Assembly (NCBI RefSeq): GCF_014196535.1
Contig: NZ_JACIDU010000028.1
Coordinates: 1-32,416 of the forward strand
Length of the DNA: 32,416 nucleotides
Direction: 5' to 3'
DNA from: Allorhizobium borbori
GTDB lineage: Bacteria; Pseudomonadota; Alphaproteobacteria; Rhizobiales; Rhizobiaceae
A program made the translations under genes and the position numbers. Each line of letters begins with the position of its first letter. The stretch's first letter is position 1. Under the pieces are notes generated by a model. It was given only the letters and a program-made list of their open reading frames with translations, ran no database searches and was not told the origin of the DNA. Positions 16,129-25,120 of this stretch are shown here, piece after piece.

Positions 16129-17268
16129 ATGACGATATCACACACTCCCCCGAAGAAACCCCGCGCCCGTGCGCTCGGCCTGCCTTTTACCGGGCAAACG
16201 GGGCCCTATAACGCCATAACGGACGTGGCAGGCCTCGGCGTCGGCTTCCGCACGATCATCGAGAACGAGCCCCGCACCGGCCGCACGCAACCGGTGCGCA
16301 CCGGCGTCACCGCCATTCTGCCCCATATGAATTCGCAAACGCCCGTGCCGGTCTATGCCGGCGTGCACCGGTTCAACGGCAATGGCGAGATGACCGGCAC
16401 GCACTGGATCGAGGATGGCGGTTATTTTCTGGGGCCGGTGATGATTACCAACACCCATGGCGTCGGCATCACCCACCATGCCACGGTGAAATGGATGATC
16501 GACCGCTACCCCTCCACTTACCAGACCGGCGATCATCTTTGGATCATGCCGGTCGTGGCGGAAACCTATGACGGGGTGCTGAACGACATCAACGCCCTGC
16601 CGGTGACGGACGCGGATGCGCGCGCCGCGCTCGACGCCGTGGCTTCCGGCCCTGTGCAGGAGGGCAATTGCGGCGGCGGCACGGGCATGATCACCTATGG
16701 CTTCAAGGGTGGCACCGGCACATCCTCCCGCCGCATCACCTTCGATGGCCGCGATTACATGCTCGGCGTTCTCGTGCAGGCCAACCACGGCCAGCGCGAC
16801 TGGCTGACGATTGCCGGCGTTCCGGTCGGCAAGCACCTTACTGACGATACACCACAAAGCCAGTTGAAGGAACGCGGCTCGATCATCGTCGTCATCGCCA
16901 CGGATCTGCCGATGATGCCGCATCAATTGAAGCGTCTCGCCCGGCGCGCGGCCATTGGCATTGGTAGAAACGGCACACCGGGCGGCAACAATTCCGGCGA
17001 TATTTTTCTCGCCTTTTCAACGGCCAATGCCCACGCCATGCCACACCGGATGCCGGGACACCTGACTGTCGAAATCGTCGCCGATGAGCCGCTCGATCCC
17101 GTCTATCTGGCCACCGTGGATGCTGTCGAGGAAGCCGTCGTCAACGCCATGCTGGCAGCGGAGACGCTGGGCGGAACGCCGCATGACAAATTGATCGTCA
17201 AGGCGATCGACCACGAAGCCTTGCTTAGAGTTCTCGCACACTATGGCCGCCTGAACGAGGGCGCCTGA
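16129..17268 (+). CDS. P1-family aminopeptidase (DmpA/BapA type, self-processing)
   Basis: This 379-residue protein belongs to the DmpA/BapA (MEROPS S58) family of N-terminal-nucleophile aminopeptidases, which act on L-aminoacyl amides, D-esters or beta-amino-acid peptides. The N-terminal motif GPYNAITDVAGLGVG is characteristic. The autoproteolysis site is visible as GGNNSGD; Ser289 would become the new N-terminal nucleophile of the small subunit. The start at 16129 gives the usual family length; upstream in-frame starts would run through the palindromic operator. There is no clear signal peptide, so a cytoplasmic enzyme is expected. Divergence from the kinase/phospho-lyase pair suggests, but does not prove, release of an amine-containing substrate from a peptide or amide. 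Confidence 0.91.
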   Translation: MTISHTPPKKPRARALGLPFTGQTGPYNAITDVAGLGVGFRTIIENEPRTGRTQPVRTGVTAILPHMNSQTPVPVYAGVHRFNGNGEMTGTHWIEDGGYFLGPVMITNTHGVGITHHATVKWMIDRYPSTYQTGDHLWIMPVVAETYDGVLNDINALPVTDADARAALDAVASGPVQEGNCGGGTGMITYGFKGGTGTSSRRITFDGRDYMLGVLVQANHGQRDWLTIAGVPVGKHLTDDTPQSQLKERGSIIVVIATDLPMMPHQLKRLARRAAIGIGRNGTPGGNNSGDIFLAFSTANAHAMPHRMPGHLTVEIVADEPLDPVYLATVDAVEEAVVNAMLAAETLGGTPHDKLIVKAIDHEALLRVLAHYGRLNEGA

Positions 17269-17270
17269 CC

Positions 17271-17900
17271 TCAAATCACCTCGCGCACGCCGGGCATCGT
17301 GACGAAGCCCGGCAGAGCGTGGATCTGTCGTGCCCAGATGAGAAGGCGGGGGAATTCCTCCATGCCGATACCGATATCGGCGGCCAGCGCCACCGCCGGA
17401 AAGATGGCGATGTCGGCAATCGTCGGGTAATCGGCAGCTATGAAGGTCAGACCATCGAGCGACCGTCGGACAAGGTGCCCTTCGATAAGCCGGAATGCGG
17501 TTCTGGCAACCGCAAACGCATCGGCAAAGCTGGGAGCGAGGCCGAACATGGCCTGCAATCGCGCAGCTTCCGTCGCCGTGAGCTCGCCGGCTGCGAAGGC
17601 CAGCCATTCGAAGACATGTGCCCGCGCCACGGGATCAGCGGGAAGCCAGCGCCCGCCTTTGTCGTGGCGTTCGGCAATATGCACCAGCATCGCCTCGGGC
17701 CGGGTCAGCACGATATCACCCTCCACAAGCATCGGCACGGTGCCGGCAGGGTTTATCTCCCGATAGTGAGGAGCGTCGTTGCCCTTGCCGGGCAGAATAC
17801 CAACGGTACGGCGCTCAAAGTCCATGCCAAGAAGGCTCAGCAGCAGCCTCACCTTGTAGGCATCGGCCAGAAGATCGTGATTGTAGAGGATGATGGCCAT
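17271..17900 (-). CDS. Glutathione S-transferase-like protein (possible NdmE-like subunit)
   Basis: This 209-residue protein has a thioredoxin-like N-terminal domain (residues 1-80) with the GST features NPAGTVPML and RPEAMLVHIAE, and an all-helical C-terminal domain containing YPTIADIAIFPAV. It follows the oxygenase gene by 3 nt and is the last gene of the Rieske operon; its stop codon lies 2 nt from that of the convergent peptidase gene. In caffeine N7-demethylase a GST homologue, NdmE, serves as a structural partner for a Rieske-less oxygenase and a Rieske-bearing reductase. The same role is proposed here from gene content. A conventional glutathione-dependent enzyme cannot be excluded. 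Confidence 0.88.
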   Translation of the reverse strand: MAIILYNHDLLADAYKVRLLLSLLGMDFERRTVGILPGKGNDAPHYREINPAGTVPMLVEGDIVLTRPEAMLVHIAERHDKGGRWLPADPVARAHVFEWLAFAAGELTATEAARLQAMFGLAPSFADAFAVARTAFRLIEGHLVRRSLDGLTFIAADYPTIADIAIFPAVALAADIGIGMEEFPRLLIWARQIHALPGFVTMPGVREVI

Positions 17901-17903
17901 GGG

Positions 17904-18776
17904 TCAGGCCTCTTCATATTCGTAGGAGCCGTAGCGCAGCGCTTTCGTCTTGAGCCAGCGGCGATAGGCGACCGAGGAGAGATCGGCACGGGTGGGAATT
18001 TCGGCACGCGGATCGAGCGGCAGGGTGCGCGGGCGCTGGTTCTCCAGAATGATGCGGTCCTGCAGGAAGATTTTCTGCTGAAACATCACGATGTCCTCAT
18101 CCGTGCTGATGGAATCCACCACCACCATCAGCGGATAGGCGATGGAGCGATCTGCCTCGACCGGCTGACTGAACAACGCGATGACATCGAAGCGGTCGGG
18201 CGCCTCCGGGCAGGTCTTGTAAAGCAGGACGTTGAACGGCGTCACGACGCGGTAGACGTAATGGCTCATCTGCCCGCCCTTCGAAGCGGCAGCGGCCAAC
18301 GGTTGCCAGAACCGGCAATTGGTGGCCCAGACCTCATCGACATCGGCGCGGATTTCCGCCTGATACTGTTCCACCTCCGGCTTGTCGAGCGCGCCGAGAA
18401 TATCGGTGTGTACAAAGGGAAAATGCGCCATGTCGAGGAAGTTTTCGACGAGACGCAGACCGGATGCACCCACATCCACCGTGCCGCACGTCACCACCCG
18501 GCGATCCGGTTCAAAAGCTTCCGCAAGCGGGAAGATGCCACGATTGGGTGCCCCGAAGGTGGTCCAGATAAAGCCGTAATGCTCTTCGGCACGGGCCGCG
18601 CGGCCATCCTCATCGCCTCCCTCCAGCGTCACGGCAACGGTGCCATCGTCCTTACGGGTCACCAGAATGTCCTGGCCGAGCAAACGCGTGCAACGCGGGG
18701 CAGCCGGTCTCACATCGGCGGAAATGCCCACGACATACCAGTCGTTGAGCGCTGCCATGTCCTTGGTCATCGTCAT
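17904..18776 (-). CDS. Rieske-type oxygenase catalytic subunit lacking the Rieske cluster (NdmC-like)
   Basis: This 290-residue protein carries the mononuclear-iron catalytic domain of Rieske non-heme iron oxygenases. The iron site is visible as Asn112, Asp115, His118 and His123 in ENFLDMAHFPFVH. The third ligand is probably an Asp near the C-terminal QDRIILENQ segment. The N-terminal part starts like a Rieske domain (residues 12-50) and ends like one (GFIWTTFG near 68-75), but the roughly 55-residue core with Cys-X-His and Cys-X2-His is absent. Only Cys29 and Cys97 occur in the first hundred residues. The start at 18776 lies 4 nt after the Rieske gene, with GGAG upstream. NdmC of caffeine degradation shows the same loss. 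The electron source is presumably the separate Rieske protein. Confidence 0.88.
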   Translation of the reverse strand: MTMTKDMAALNDWYVVGISADVRPAAPRCTRLLGQDILVTRKDDGTVAVTLEGGDEDGRAARAEEHYGFIWTTFGAPNRGIFPLAEAFEPDRRVVTCGTVDVGASGLRLVENFLDMAHFPFVHTDILGALDKPEVEQYQAEIRADVDEVWATNCRFWQPLAAAASKGGQMSHYVYRVVTPFNVLLYKTCPEAPDRFDVIALFSQPVEADRSIAYPLMVVVDSISTDEDIVMFQQKIFLQDRIILENQRPRTLPLDPRAEIPTRADLSSVAYRRWLKTKALRYGSYEYEEA

Positions 18777-18780
18777 GGGT

Positions 18781-19413
18781 TCACTCCGCAGCGATAAGAT
18801 CCGAGGTTTCGAAACGGCGACGCAGCGCCTCAGCAAAGGCGATGGCTGCCTTGAGGCAATCGCGCTTTGCCGTCACATGCACCCGACAGCGCGCGGCGAG
18901 AACCGGCTGCACTTCGGCTTCCATGTCATCCGGCAGCGTCAGAATGGCCTTCACGCTTTCGGCCGGTGCGTCGATGGTCACGCTCATCGCCCCGTCCAGC
19001 CCGGCATCAGCCACAGCGGGCGCATCCGCCCCCTCGCCCATCCGCACCCATACGAGGCCCGCCACTTCCGCAGCGCCGTAGCGCTCCACCGTGATCGTCT
19101 TCGGCGGCACGAGATCGGGATGGGCCGGAATACGATCGCAGCCGCCGCCTTCGCCGCGATAACGCCAGCCATGATAGAGGCAGGAGAGCGTGTCGCCACG
19201 CACAAAGCCCAGCGAAAGCCGCATGCCGCGATGCGGACAGCGGTCCACCCACGCGCGCACAGCACCGCTTTCTGCCCGCCAGATGACGATCTCACGACCA
19301 CCTAGAATGACCGGAAAGGGTGCGCCGGCCGGCAGATCGCGGGAAAGCGCCACAGCATGCCAACCATCGGCAAGCGGCAGAATGGGATGATCGCTATAGG
19401 TTTCGGCAGGCAT
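18781..19413 (-). CDS. Stand-alone Rieske [2Fe-2S] protein
   Basis: This 210-residue protein has a complete Rieske site: Cys59 and His61 in CPHRG, and Cys78 and His81 in CLYHGW. It starts like an oxygenase alpha subunit (DGWHAVALSRDL) and continues to the end of the Rieske domain (GLVWVRMGEG, about 119-128). The remaining 80 residues contain no Asp-X2-His-X4-His iron site, so it cannot be a self-contained oxygenase. The start is supported by GGAG about 7 nt upstream. It is the first gene of a three-gene operon and probably passes electrons to the cluster-less catalytic subunit encoded next. No ferredoxin reductase gene is present in the window. Confidence 0.9.
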   Translation of the reverse strand: MPAETYSDHPILPLADGWHAVALSRDLPAGAPFPVILGGREIVIWRAESGAVRAWVDRCPHRGMRLSLGFVRGDTLSCLYHGWRYRGEGGGCDRIPAHPDLVPPKTITVERYGAAEVAGLVWVRMGEGADAPAVADAGLDGAMSVTIDAPAESVKAILTLPDDMEAEVQPVLAARCRVHVTAKRDCLKAAIAFAEALRRRFETSDLIAAE

Positions 19414-19704
19414 CCAGGTCTCCTTCAGCGGCGTCTGTCGGGCACGCCCGCACGGCTGGTTCCAGCGATTTGGAGCTGAAAATCACCACGAGGGCAAGCC
19501 GTCAAATACGGGGTAAGGCGAGGACTTCATGACAGCGTTCGGATGCAAGAATCGGGCCGTCCGCTTTCGCGGCGCAGCGAAGAATCCGCTTGAATTTTTC
19601 CGAAACCTGTCCCTATTCTGCCGTCCATTGAGGCATGGCCGCAAAATTAAGCAGGCCTCCAAGCATTCTTTCCCGCCAGACCGCCGAAATTTAGGAGACA
19701 CGCC
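19414..19704. promoter_or_regulatory. Divergent intergenic region upstream of the Rieske operon
   Basis: This 291-nt stretch holds the promoters for the Rieske operon (minus) and the acylphosphatase-like gene (plus). For the minus strand, a TTGACG-like -35 (CGTCAA at 19500-19505) has only a poor -10 partner. No strong palindrome or hairpin was found. Confidence 0.4.
19590..19619 (+). promoter_or_regulatory. Candidate sigma-70-type promoter of the acylphosphatase-like gene
   Basis: TTGAAT (19590-19595) and TATTCT (19614-19619) are separated by 18 nt, a reasonable vegetative promoter. It lies about 85 nt upstream of the ATG at 19705. Confidence 0.5.
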
Positions 19705-19956
19705 ATGCGCACCAACGAAGCCGTGCAGTTCGTGTTCGAAGGCTCCATCCGCAGCGACAGCTTTGTCGGCTTTGCGCGTCATCGCGCCGCCCGCCTCGAC
19801 CTGCATCTGACGCTCGGCCCCTGCCAGGATGACCGCGTAGCACTCGCCATTCGCGGCCAGAACGATCTGGTCGACGCCTTCGAGATGGCCTGCAGCCTTG
19901 GGCCGCAGGACTGCATCGTTCATGACGTTCACCGCATCGGCGGCAGCCAGGACTGA
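19705..19956 (+). CDS. Degenerate acylphosphatase-like small protein
   Basis: This 83-residue protein has the size and spacing of an acylphosphatase. Its second half (RVALAIRGQNDLVDAFEMACSLGP) resembles the strand-helix segment of that family. The usual Gly-X-Val-Gln-Gly-Val-Gly-Phe-Arg phosphate loop is replaced by GSIRSDSFVGFAR, so the catalytic Arg position and loop are altered and activity is doubtful. AGGAG lies 7 nt before the ATG and a promoter-like sequence further upstream, so the gene looks genuinely expressed. It is the only plus-strand gene inside an otherwise minus-strand block, ending 4 nt from the convergent DUF1989 stop. The family assignment is tentative. Confidence 0.68.
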   Translation: MRTNEAVQFVFEGSIRSDSFVGFARHRAARLDLHLTLGPCQDDRVALAIRGQNDLVDAFEMACSLGPQDCIVHDVHRIGGSQD

Positions 19957-19960
19957 GAGG

Positions 19961-20824
19961 TCAAAGCCCCTCGGCAATGCCGCGATAGCCATTCGGTTCC
20001 GGGAAGGGCCAATCGGTGAGCAAAGCCATGTCGGGCCGGTAGATCTCAACCTTCAGCGGGTAGCAGGCGGCGGCATCGCTGGAATGCTCGGCACTGCAAT
20101 CGCCGCCGGGACAAGCCGAAAGCGCACCGAGCAGATCGATTTCCGCGAATAGCTCGAGATAGTCGCCGGGCCGCACCGGGCTAGCCTTCATGAAATACTG
20201 CTTCGTATCCGCCGTAAAGCCGGTGCACATGAAGACGTTGAGGACATCGTGCACGAAGGGTTCGGCATCGCGCATCGAAATTCCCTGCGCCTTGCCAAGC
20301 GCCCGGCAAAGGTTCGAATGGCAGCAATGATGGTAATCGCCACCGGACAGCAGCCGGTTTGTATAGGGGTCGCAGCGGGTGCCGATCACGTCGTGAACGC
20401 CGCCGCCATCGGCATCGAACCCGTACCAGCCAAGTGTGTCATGGCTGATCGTCGCCATGGGGCGAAGGCTTGGCAGCGAACTCCACAACCGGTCGCCGGT
20501 CGAAACATGCGTGGCGTGCAGCGCCCGTGTCTTGCCGCTGTAGAAACGCTCGGTCAGATCGTTTGCATTCCATAGATTGAGATCGCCCACCTGCGGTCCC
20601 TCGACACTGACGATGCGGATAAAATGGCCCTTCGGTGCCCGGAACGTGCCGCCCTCACGCGGCGGAACGATCACTTCATCGACCTTTTGCATCGTGGCGC
20701 GGGCCCGCTCCAGAAGGGCAAGGTCCGGCGATGGCAGGGTCCCGTTCGGATAGACCACCACAGGCTTTATCGCCCGGCGGGCAGCGGCATCGGCAGGCGG
20801 AACGATACGGGGATCAACAGACAT
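19961..20824 (-). CDS. DUF1989 (urea carboxylase-associated) family protein
   Basis: This 287-residue protein belongs to DUF1989, first named for proteins next to urea carboxylase. Some members were later shown to form the carboxyguanidine deiminase CgdAB, so the family can hydrolyse small nitrogen compounds. Visible signatures include GPQVGDLNLWNAND and the Cys/His-rich YHHCCHSNLC, plausibly metal-binding. The start at 20824 follows AAGGA by 8 nt; an ATG at 20830 would sit too close to that site. It lies 37 nt downstream of the MarR-type gene. With the hydantoinase/oxoprolinase gene nearby, a role in breaking an amide, ureido or guanidino bond is possible but unproven. Confidence 0.88.
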   Translation of the reverse strand: MSVDPRIVPPADAAARRAIKPVVVYPNGTLPSPDLALLERARATMQKVDEVIVPPREGGTFRAPKGHFIRIVSVEGPQVGDLNLWNANDLTERFYSGKTRALHATHVSTGDRLWSSLPSLRPMATISHDTLGWYGFDADGGGVHDVIGTRCDPYTNRLLSGGDYHHCCHSNLCRALGKAQGISMRDAEPFVHDVLNVFMCTGFTADTKQYFMKASPVRPGDYLELFAEIDLLGALSACPGGDCSAEHSSDAAACYPLKVEIYRPDMALLTDWPFPEPNGYRGIAEGL

Positions 20825-20861
20825 AGGCATGGTCCTTCGGAAGGGTTTGGAACTGAAATGT

Positions 20862-21383
20862 TCACATCGACGCCGCCGAACGGGCGGCCTGATCGTAGTG
20901 ACCGGACAAGGCGCGCAGCTTGCCGGCCATGGCAGACAAGCTTTCGCCGGAGACTTCCGCTCCCAGAACGGACTGCACCAGCAGCGCCTCGCGAATTTCA
21001 AAGTAGCGCGCACAGGCCGCCTCACCGGCGGGCGCGATAGACACAAGCTTTTCCTTGCCGCGCTTGCCGGAGCGCACCAGCTTCAGCCGCTCCAGCTTCT
21101 TCACCGCATAGGTCACGACATGCGTGTCCTCGATGTTGAGGATGAGGCAGATGTCGGCGATAGTCTTCGGTCTGTTCCGGCTCTTGATGTTGTGCAGCAC
21201 GAGAATATCGATCGGCGACAGATCCGGCACCCCAGCCGCCGCCATACACCGCACGATCCAGCGATTGAAGGCGTGGTTCAGCATGATGAGGCCGAACTCG
21301 ATTTCGGACAGCCCCGGCAGTTCGCCGCTGGCCAGATGGCCCGACGCCACCACGGGCGCGAAATCCTGCCCCTTGCCGCTCAT
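20862..21383 (-). CDS. MarR-like winged-helix transcriptional regulator
   Basis: This 173-residue protein has a winged-helix domain: SPIDILVLHNI, then KTIADICLILNIEDTHVVTYAV as the recognition region, and KLERLKLVRSGKRGKEKLVSI as the wing. Flanking helices would form the dimer interface as in MarR proteins. The start at 21383 is supported by GGAGGG about 8 nt upstream. It is divergent from the fused hydantoinase gene, and an 18-bp near-palindrome lies between the two, so it probably controls that gene and its own operon (with the DUF1989 gene). The ligand is unknown. Confidence 0.87.
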   Translation of the reverse strand: MSGKGQDFAPVVASGHLASGELPGLSEIEFGLIMLNHAFNRWIVRCMAAAGVPDLSPIDILVLHNIKSRNRPKTIADICLILNIEDTHVVTYAVKKLERLKLVRSGKRGKEKLVSIAPAGEAACARYFEIREALLVQSVLGAEVSGESLSAMAGKLRALSGHYDQAARSAASM

Positions 21384-21423
21384 GCCCAATCCCTCCGGCT
21401 TCAATTGCCTCAACTATAATACG

Positions 21424-21441
21424 TTGACGATTTATCGACAA
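21424..21441. promoter_or_regulatory. Probable operator of the MarR-type regulator
   Basis: TTGACGAT and ATCGACAA flank a TT centre, an 18-bp palindrome with one mismatched pair. It overlaps the -35 box of a candidate plus-strand promoter for the hydantoinase gene (TTGACG at 21424-21429, TTCTAT at 21448-21453, 18-nt spacer). It also lies 40 nt from the regulator's own start. Size and position suit a MarR dimer. Confidence 0.6.
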
Positions 21442-21485
21442 AATGTTTTCTATGTGCAACGGCTTTTTTCGAGGAGACTGACACA

Positions 21486-24400
21486 ATGAGCGGGCTTTGG
21501 GATTTCTGGATCGATCGCGGCGGCACCTTCACGGATATCGTCGCCCGCCGACCGGACGGCTCGCTCGTCGCCCACAAGCTGCTCTCCGAAAATCCCGAGG
21601 CCTATCGGGACCCCGCCGTGCAGGGCATCCGCGACCTGCTGGGGATCGGCAAGAACGACGCTGTGTCGGCAAACCGGATCGGCGCAGTAAAGATGGGCAC
21701 CACCGTTGCCACGAACGCGCTTCTGGAGCGCAAGGGCGAACGCGTCGCGCTTGTGACCACCCATGGCTTTCGGGATGCGCTTGATATCGGTTATCAGGCC
21801 CGCCCCGACATTTTCGCGAAAAAGATCGTCAAGCCGGAATTGCTCTACGCCTCCGTGATTGAGGCCGACGAGCGGGTGCTGGCGGATGGCACGGTGGAAA
21901 AGGCGCTTGATGCGGCAGCACTCGAAGACGCACTTCAAGCCGAGTTCCAGACCGGCACGCGTGCCGTCGCCATCGTCTTTATGCATGCCTATCGCTTCCC
22001 CACGCATGAGAAGCAGGCGGCAGAAATCGCCCGGCGTATCGGCTTTACGCAGGTTTCCGTGTCACACGAGGTTTCACCTCTCATCAAGTTGGTCGGGCGC
22101 GGTGATACCGCCGTGGTCGATGCCTACCTCTCCCCCGTTCTGCGCCGTTATGTCGATCAGGTGGCCTCCGAACTCGGGCTTTCCGGGGAAGACGGTCCGC
22201 GCCTGATGTTCATGCAGTCGTCAGGCGGCCTGACCGCCGCCCATCTCTTTCAGGGCAAGGACGCCATCCTGTCCGGCCCGGCCGGCGGTGTCGTCGGCGC
22301 AGTGGAAACCACCAGGCTCGCCGGGTTCGAAAAGATGATCGGCTTCGACATGGGCGGCACCTCGACCGACGTCTCCCATTACGACGGAGAGCTGGAACGG
22401 GCCTTCGAAACCGAAGTGGCCGGCGTGCGCATGCGCGCGCCGATGATGAAGATCCATACGGTGGCCGCCGGTGGCGGCTCCATTCTCACCTATGATGGCG
22501 CCCGTTTCCGCGCCGGGCCGGAATCCGCCGGTGCCAATCCCGGCCCCAAGGCCTATCGCCGGGGCGGACCGCTCGCTGTCACCGATGCCAATGTCATGGT
22601 CGGCAAGCTGAAGCCGGAATTCTTTCCGGCCATTTTCGGCCCCGCGCAAGACCAGCCGCTGGATGCGGACGCCGTGCGCGACGCCTTCGCCGCGCTCGCG
22701 GCACAGGTGGGCGACGGGCGCACGCCGGAAGAGGTGGCGGACGGCTTTCTCGCCATTGCTGTCGAGAACATGGCCAATGCCATCAAGAAAATTTCCGTGC
22801 AGCGCGGCTACGACATCACCGATTATTGCCTGACCTGCTTCGGTGGCGCCGGGGGGCAGCACGCCTGCCTCGTCGCAGACAGCCTCGGCATGAAAACGGT
22901 TCTGGCGCACCCCTTCTCCGGCATTCTCTCGGCCTATGGCATGGGGTTGGCCGATGTGCGCGCCGTGCGCCAGCACGCAGTCCTGCGTGAGCTTTCCGAG
23001 GCTGCGCCCGCTATCACGGAAGCGCTGGGCGGATTGGAAGCGGAGGTGCGCGGTGAACTGGCCGGCCAGGGCGTCACCGATCCGCGCATCGTTTGCCGCC
23101 TGCATCTCAATTACAAGGGCACGGATACCGCCCTTCCCGTACCGCTCGGCCCCGAAGCGGACATGACCGCCGCCTTCGAGGATGCCCACCGCAAGCAGTT
23201 CGGCTTCATCTTCGAGAACCGTCCGGTGATCGTGGATTCACTTGAGGTCGAGGCCATTGGCGGCGGTGCGGGCATCCACGAACCCGAGGATGCGATGGCA
23301 GAGTGGCTCGCCGACGCCGAACGCGAGACACGCTTCTTTTCCAACGGTACATGGCATGACGCAGGTATCTACCGCCGCATGAGCCTGACGCCCGGCGCGC
23401 TGGTGAAAGGCCCTGCCCTCATCATTGAACCGCACCAGACCATTGTTGTCGAGCCCGGCTGGCAGGCGAAGATCAACAGCCGCAACCATGTCGTCCTGAC
23501 CCGTATCGAGGCTCTGTCCCGCCGCCCGGCTATCGGTACCACCGCCGATCCGGTGATGCTGGAAGTGTTCAACAATCTCTTCATGTCCATTGCCGAACAG
23601 ATGGGCGTAACGCTGCAAAACACCGCCCATTCCGTCAACATCAAGGAAAGGCTGGACTTTTCCTGCGCGGTTTTCGATGCCGCAGGCGCGCTGGTGGCGA
23701 ATGCACCGCACATGCCGGTGCATCTCGGCTCCATGGATCGTTCGGTCGAAACCATCATCCGCCTCAATGAAGGCCGCATTCGCCCCGGCGATGTCTTCGC
23801 GCTCAACGCTCCCTATAATGGCGGCACCCACCTGCCGGACATCACGGCGGTCACGCCGGTCTTCGATGATGCGCAGGAGAATATTCTCTTCTACGTCGCC
23901 TCGCGCGGCCACCACGCCGATATCGGCGGCAAGGCGCCGGGTTCGATGACACCGCTGGCCACCACGGTGGATGAAGAAGGCGTGCTGTTCGACAACTTCC
24001 TCGTGGTCGATCAGGGTCGGTTCCGCGAACAGGAACTGGAGGCCATGCTGACCAACCATGCCTGGCCCGCCCGAAACCCGGCCCAGAACATTGCCGATCT
24101 CAAGGCGCAGATCGCCGCCAATACCAAGGGCGTGCAGGAATTGCGCAAGATGGTCGGCCATTTCGGGCTGGATGTCGTGCAGGCCTACATGGGCCATGTG
24201 CAGGACAATGCCGAAGAGAGCGTGCGCCGCGTCATCGCAAGGCTTTCGGACAGCGCTTTCACCTATAAGACCGATCAGGGTTCGACCATCGCGGTGAAGA
24301 TCACCGTTGACCGTGACAGGCGCGAGGCAACGGTGGACTTCACCGGCACCAGCCCGCAGCAACTCAACAATTTCAACGCACCGGAACCGGTCGCCCGCGC

Positions 24401-25088
24401 CGCCGTGCTCTATGTCTTCCGCGTCATGGTGGAACAGGACATTCCAATGAATGCCGGTTGCCTGCGCCCGATCCACATCGTCATCCCCGAGGGTTCCATG
24501 CTGAAGCCGGTCTACCCGGCGGCGGTCGTTGCGGGCAACGTCGAGACGAGCCAGCACGTCACCAATGCCCTGTTCGGGGCGCTCGGCGCACTGGCCGCCT
24601 CACAAGGTTCCATGAACAACCTTACTTTCGGCAACGAGACCTACCAGTATTACGAGACGATCTGCTCGGGGTCGGCGGCTGGCGTGTTGAACGACGGCAC
24701 CGGCTTCAATGGCGCGGATGGCGTCCATGTCCACATGACGAATTCGCGGCTGACGGACCCGGAAATCCTCGAATTCCGCTTCCCCGTGGTGCTGGAGGAT
24801 TTCCACATCCGTCGCGGTTCGGGCGGCAGGGGCAAGTTCCATTCCGGTGGCGGCACCACCCGCACCATCCGCTTCCGCGAAGACATGGATTGCGCCATCC
24901 TCTCCTCTCACCGCACCATCCGCCCGCATGGGCTTGCTGGTGGCGAAGCCGGCGAAATGGGCCGCACCGAAGTGCGCCGTCTCGATGGTTCCGTGGAGGT
25001 TCTACCCGGCTGCGCCCAGACCAGCCTCAAGGCGGGCGAGGCCGTGACGGTGGTGACGCCAACCGGCGGCGGTTACGGCAAGCCCTGA
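21486..25088 (+). CDS. Fused hydantoinase A/B (5-oxoprolinase-type) ATP-dependent amidohydrolase
   Basis: This 1200-residue protein joins a HyuA-type half (residues 1 to about 685) to a HyuB-type half (about 688-1200), as in 5-oxoprolinase. The N-terminus has the nucleotide-binding motif [10 protein letters not shown] (10-19), and later [16 protein letters not shown] and [14 protein letters not shown]. The HyuB half begins near [12 protein letters not shown] and ends with [11 protein letters not shown] and TPTGGGYG. Such enzymes use ATP to open 5-oxoproline, hydantoins, N-methylhydantoin or related lactams. AGGAG lies 9 nt upstream of the ATG. Full length and intact motifs argue for an active enzyme. 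Fusion and length favour 5-oxoprolinase; context with other nitrogen-compound enzymes leaves a hydantoin or lactam substrate open. Confidence 0.93.
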   Translation: MSGLWDFWIDRGGTFTDIVARRPDGSLVAHKLLSENPEAYRDPAVQGIRDLLGIGKNDAVSANRIGAVKMGTTVATNALLERKGERVALVTTHGFRDALDIGYQARPDIFAKKIVKPELLYASVIEADERVLADGTVEKALDAAALEDALQAEFQTGTRAVAIVFMHAYRFPTHEKQAAEIARRIGFTQVSVSHEVSPLIKLVGRGDTAVVDAYLSPVLRRYVDQVASELGLSGEDGPRLMFMQSSGGLTAAHLFQGKDAILSGPAGGVVGAVETTRLAGFEKMIGFDMGGTSTDVSHYDGELERAFETEVAGVRMRAPMMKIHTVAAGGGSILTYDGARFRAGPESAGANPGPKAYRRGGPLAVTDANVMVGKLKPEFFPAIFGPAQDQPLDADAVRDAFAALAAQVGDGRTPEEVADGFLAIAVENMANAIKKISVQRGYDITDYCLTCFGGAGGQHACLVADSLGMKTVLAHPFSGILSAYGMGLADVRAVRQHAVLRELSEAAPAITEALGGLEAEVRGELAGQGVTDPRIVCRLHLNYKGTDTALPVPLGPEADMTAAFEDAHRKQFGFIFENRPVIVDSLEVEAIGGGAGIHEPEDAMAEWLADAERETRFFSNGTWHDAGIYRRMSLTPGALVKGPALIIEPHQTIVVEPGWQAKINSRNHVVLTRIEALSRRPAIGTTADPVMLEVFNNLFMSIAEQMGVTLQNTAHSVNIKERLDFSCAVFDAAGALVANAPHMPVHLGSMDRSVETIIRLNEGRIRPGDVFALNAPYNGGTHLPDITAVTPVFDDAQENILFYVASRGHHADIGGKAPGSMTPLATTVDEEGVLFDNFLVVDQGRFREQELEAMLTNHAWPARNPAQNIADLKAQIAANTKGVQELRKMVGHFGLDVVQAYMGHVQDNAEESVRRVIARLSDSAFTYKTDQGSTIAVKITVDRDRREATVDFTGTSPQQLNNFNAPEPVARAAVLYVFRVMVEQDIPMNAGCLRPIHIVIPEGSMLKPVYPAAVVAGNVETSQHVTNALFGALGALAASQGSMNNLTFGNETYQYYETICSGSAAGVLNDGTGFNGADGVHVHMTNSRLTDPEILEFRFPVVLEDFHIRRGSGGRGKFHSGGGTTRTIRFREDMDCAILSSHRTIRPHGLAGGEAGEMGRTEVRRLDGSVEVLPGCAQTSLKAGEAVTVVTPTGGGYGKP

Positions 25089-25097
25089 TCGACACAG

Positions 25098-25120
25098 AGA
25101 GAGGGGCTAGGCCCCTCTCT
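25098..25120. terminator. Strong bidirectional terminator hairpin
   Basis: Perfect 10-bp arms AGAGAGGGGC (25098-25107) and GCCCCTCTCT (25111-25120) enclose a 3-nt loop. The hairpin lies between the convergent hydantoinase and DctM stop codons and abuts the DctM TAA. No long T run follows, but position and stability support a terminator. Confidence 0.75.

Noticed and set aside
17319-18797. A 492-codon plus-strand open frame opposite the GST and oxygenase genes
   Set aside because: The minus-strand genes have conserved iron-site and GST motifs with good ribosome binding sites. The antisense translation is His/Arg-rich and resembles no family.
17904-19413. The two Rieske genes as one oxygenase gene broken by a frameshift
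   Set aside because: Each protein has its own Rieske-fold N-terminus and its own GGAG site. Joining them would give two N-terminal domains, so separate genes fit better.
23238-24557. A 439-codon minus-strand open frame inside the hydantoinase gene
   Set aside because: It lies entirely within the HyuA/HyuB reading frame, which is intact over 1200 codons. No domain is visible in the shadow.
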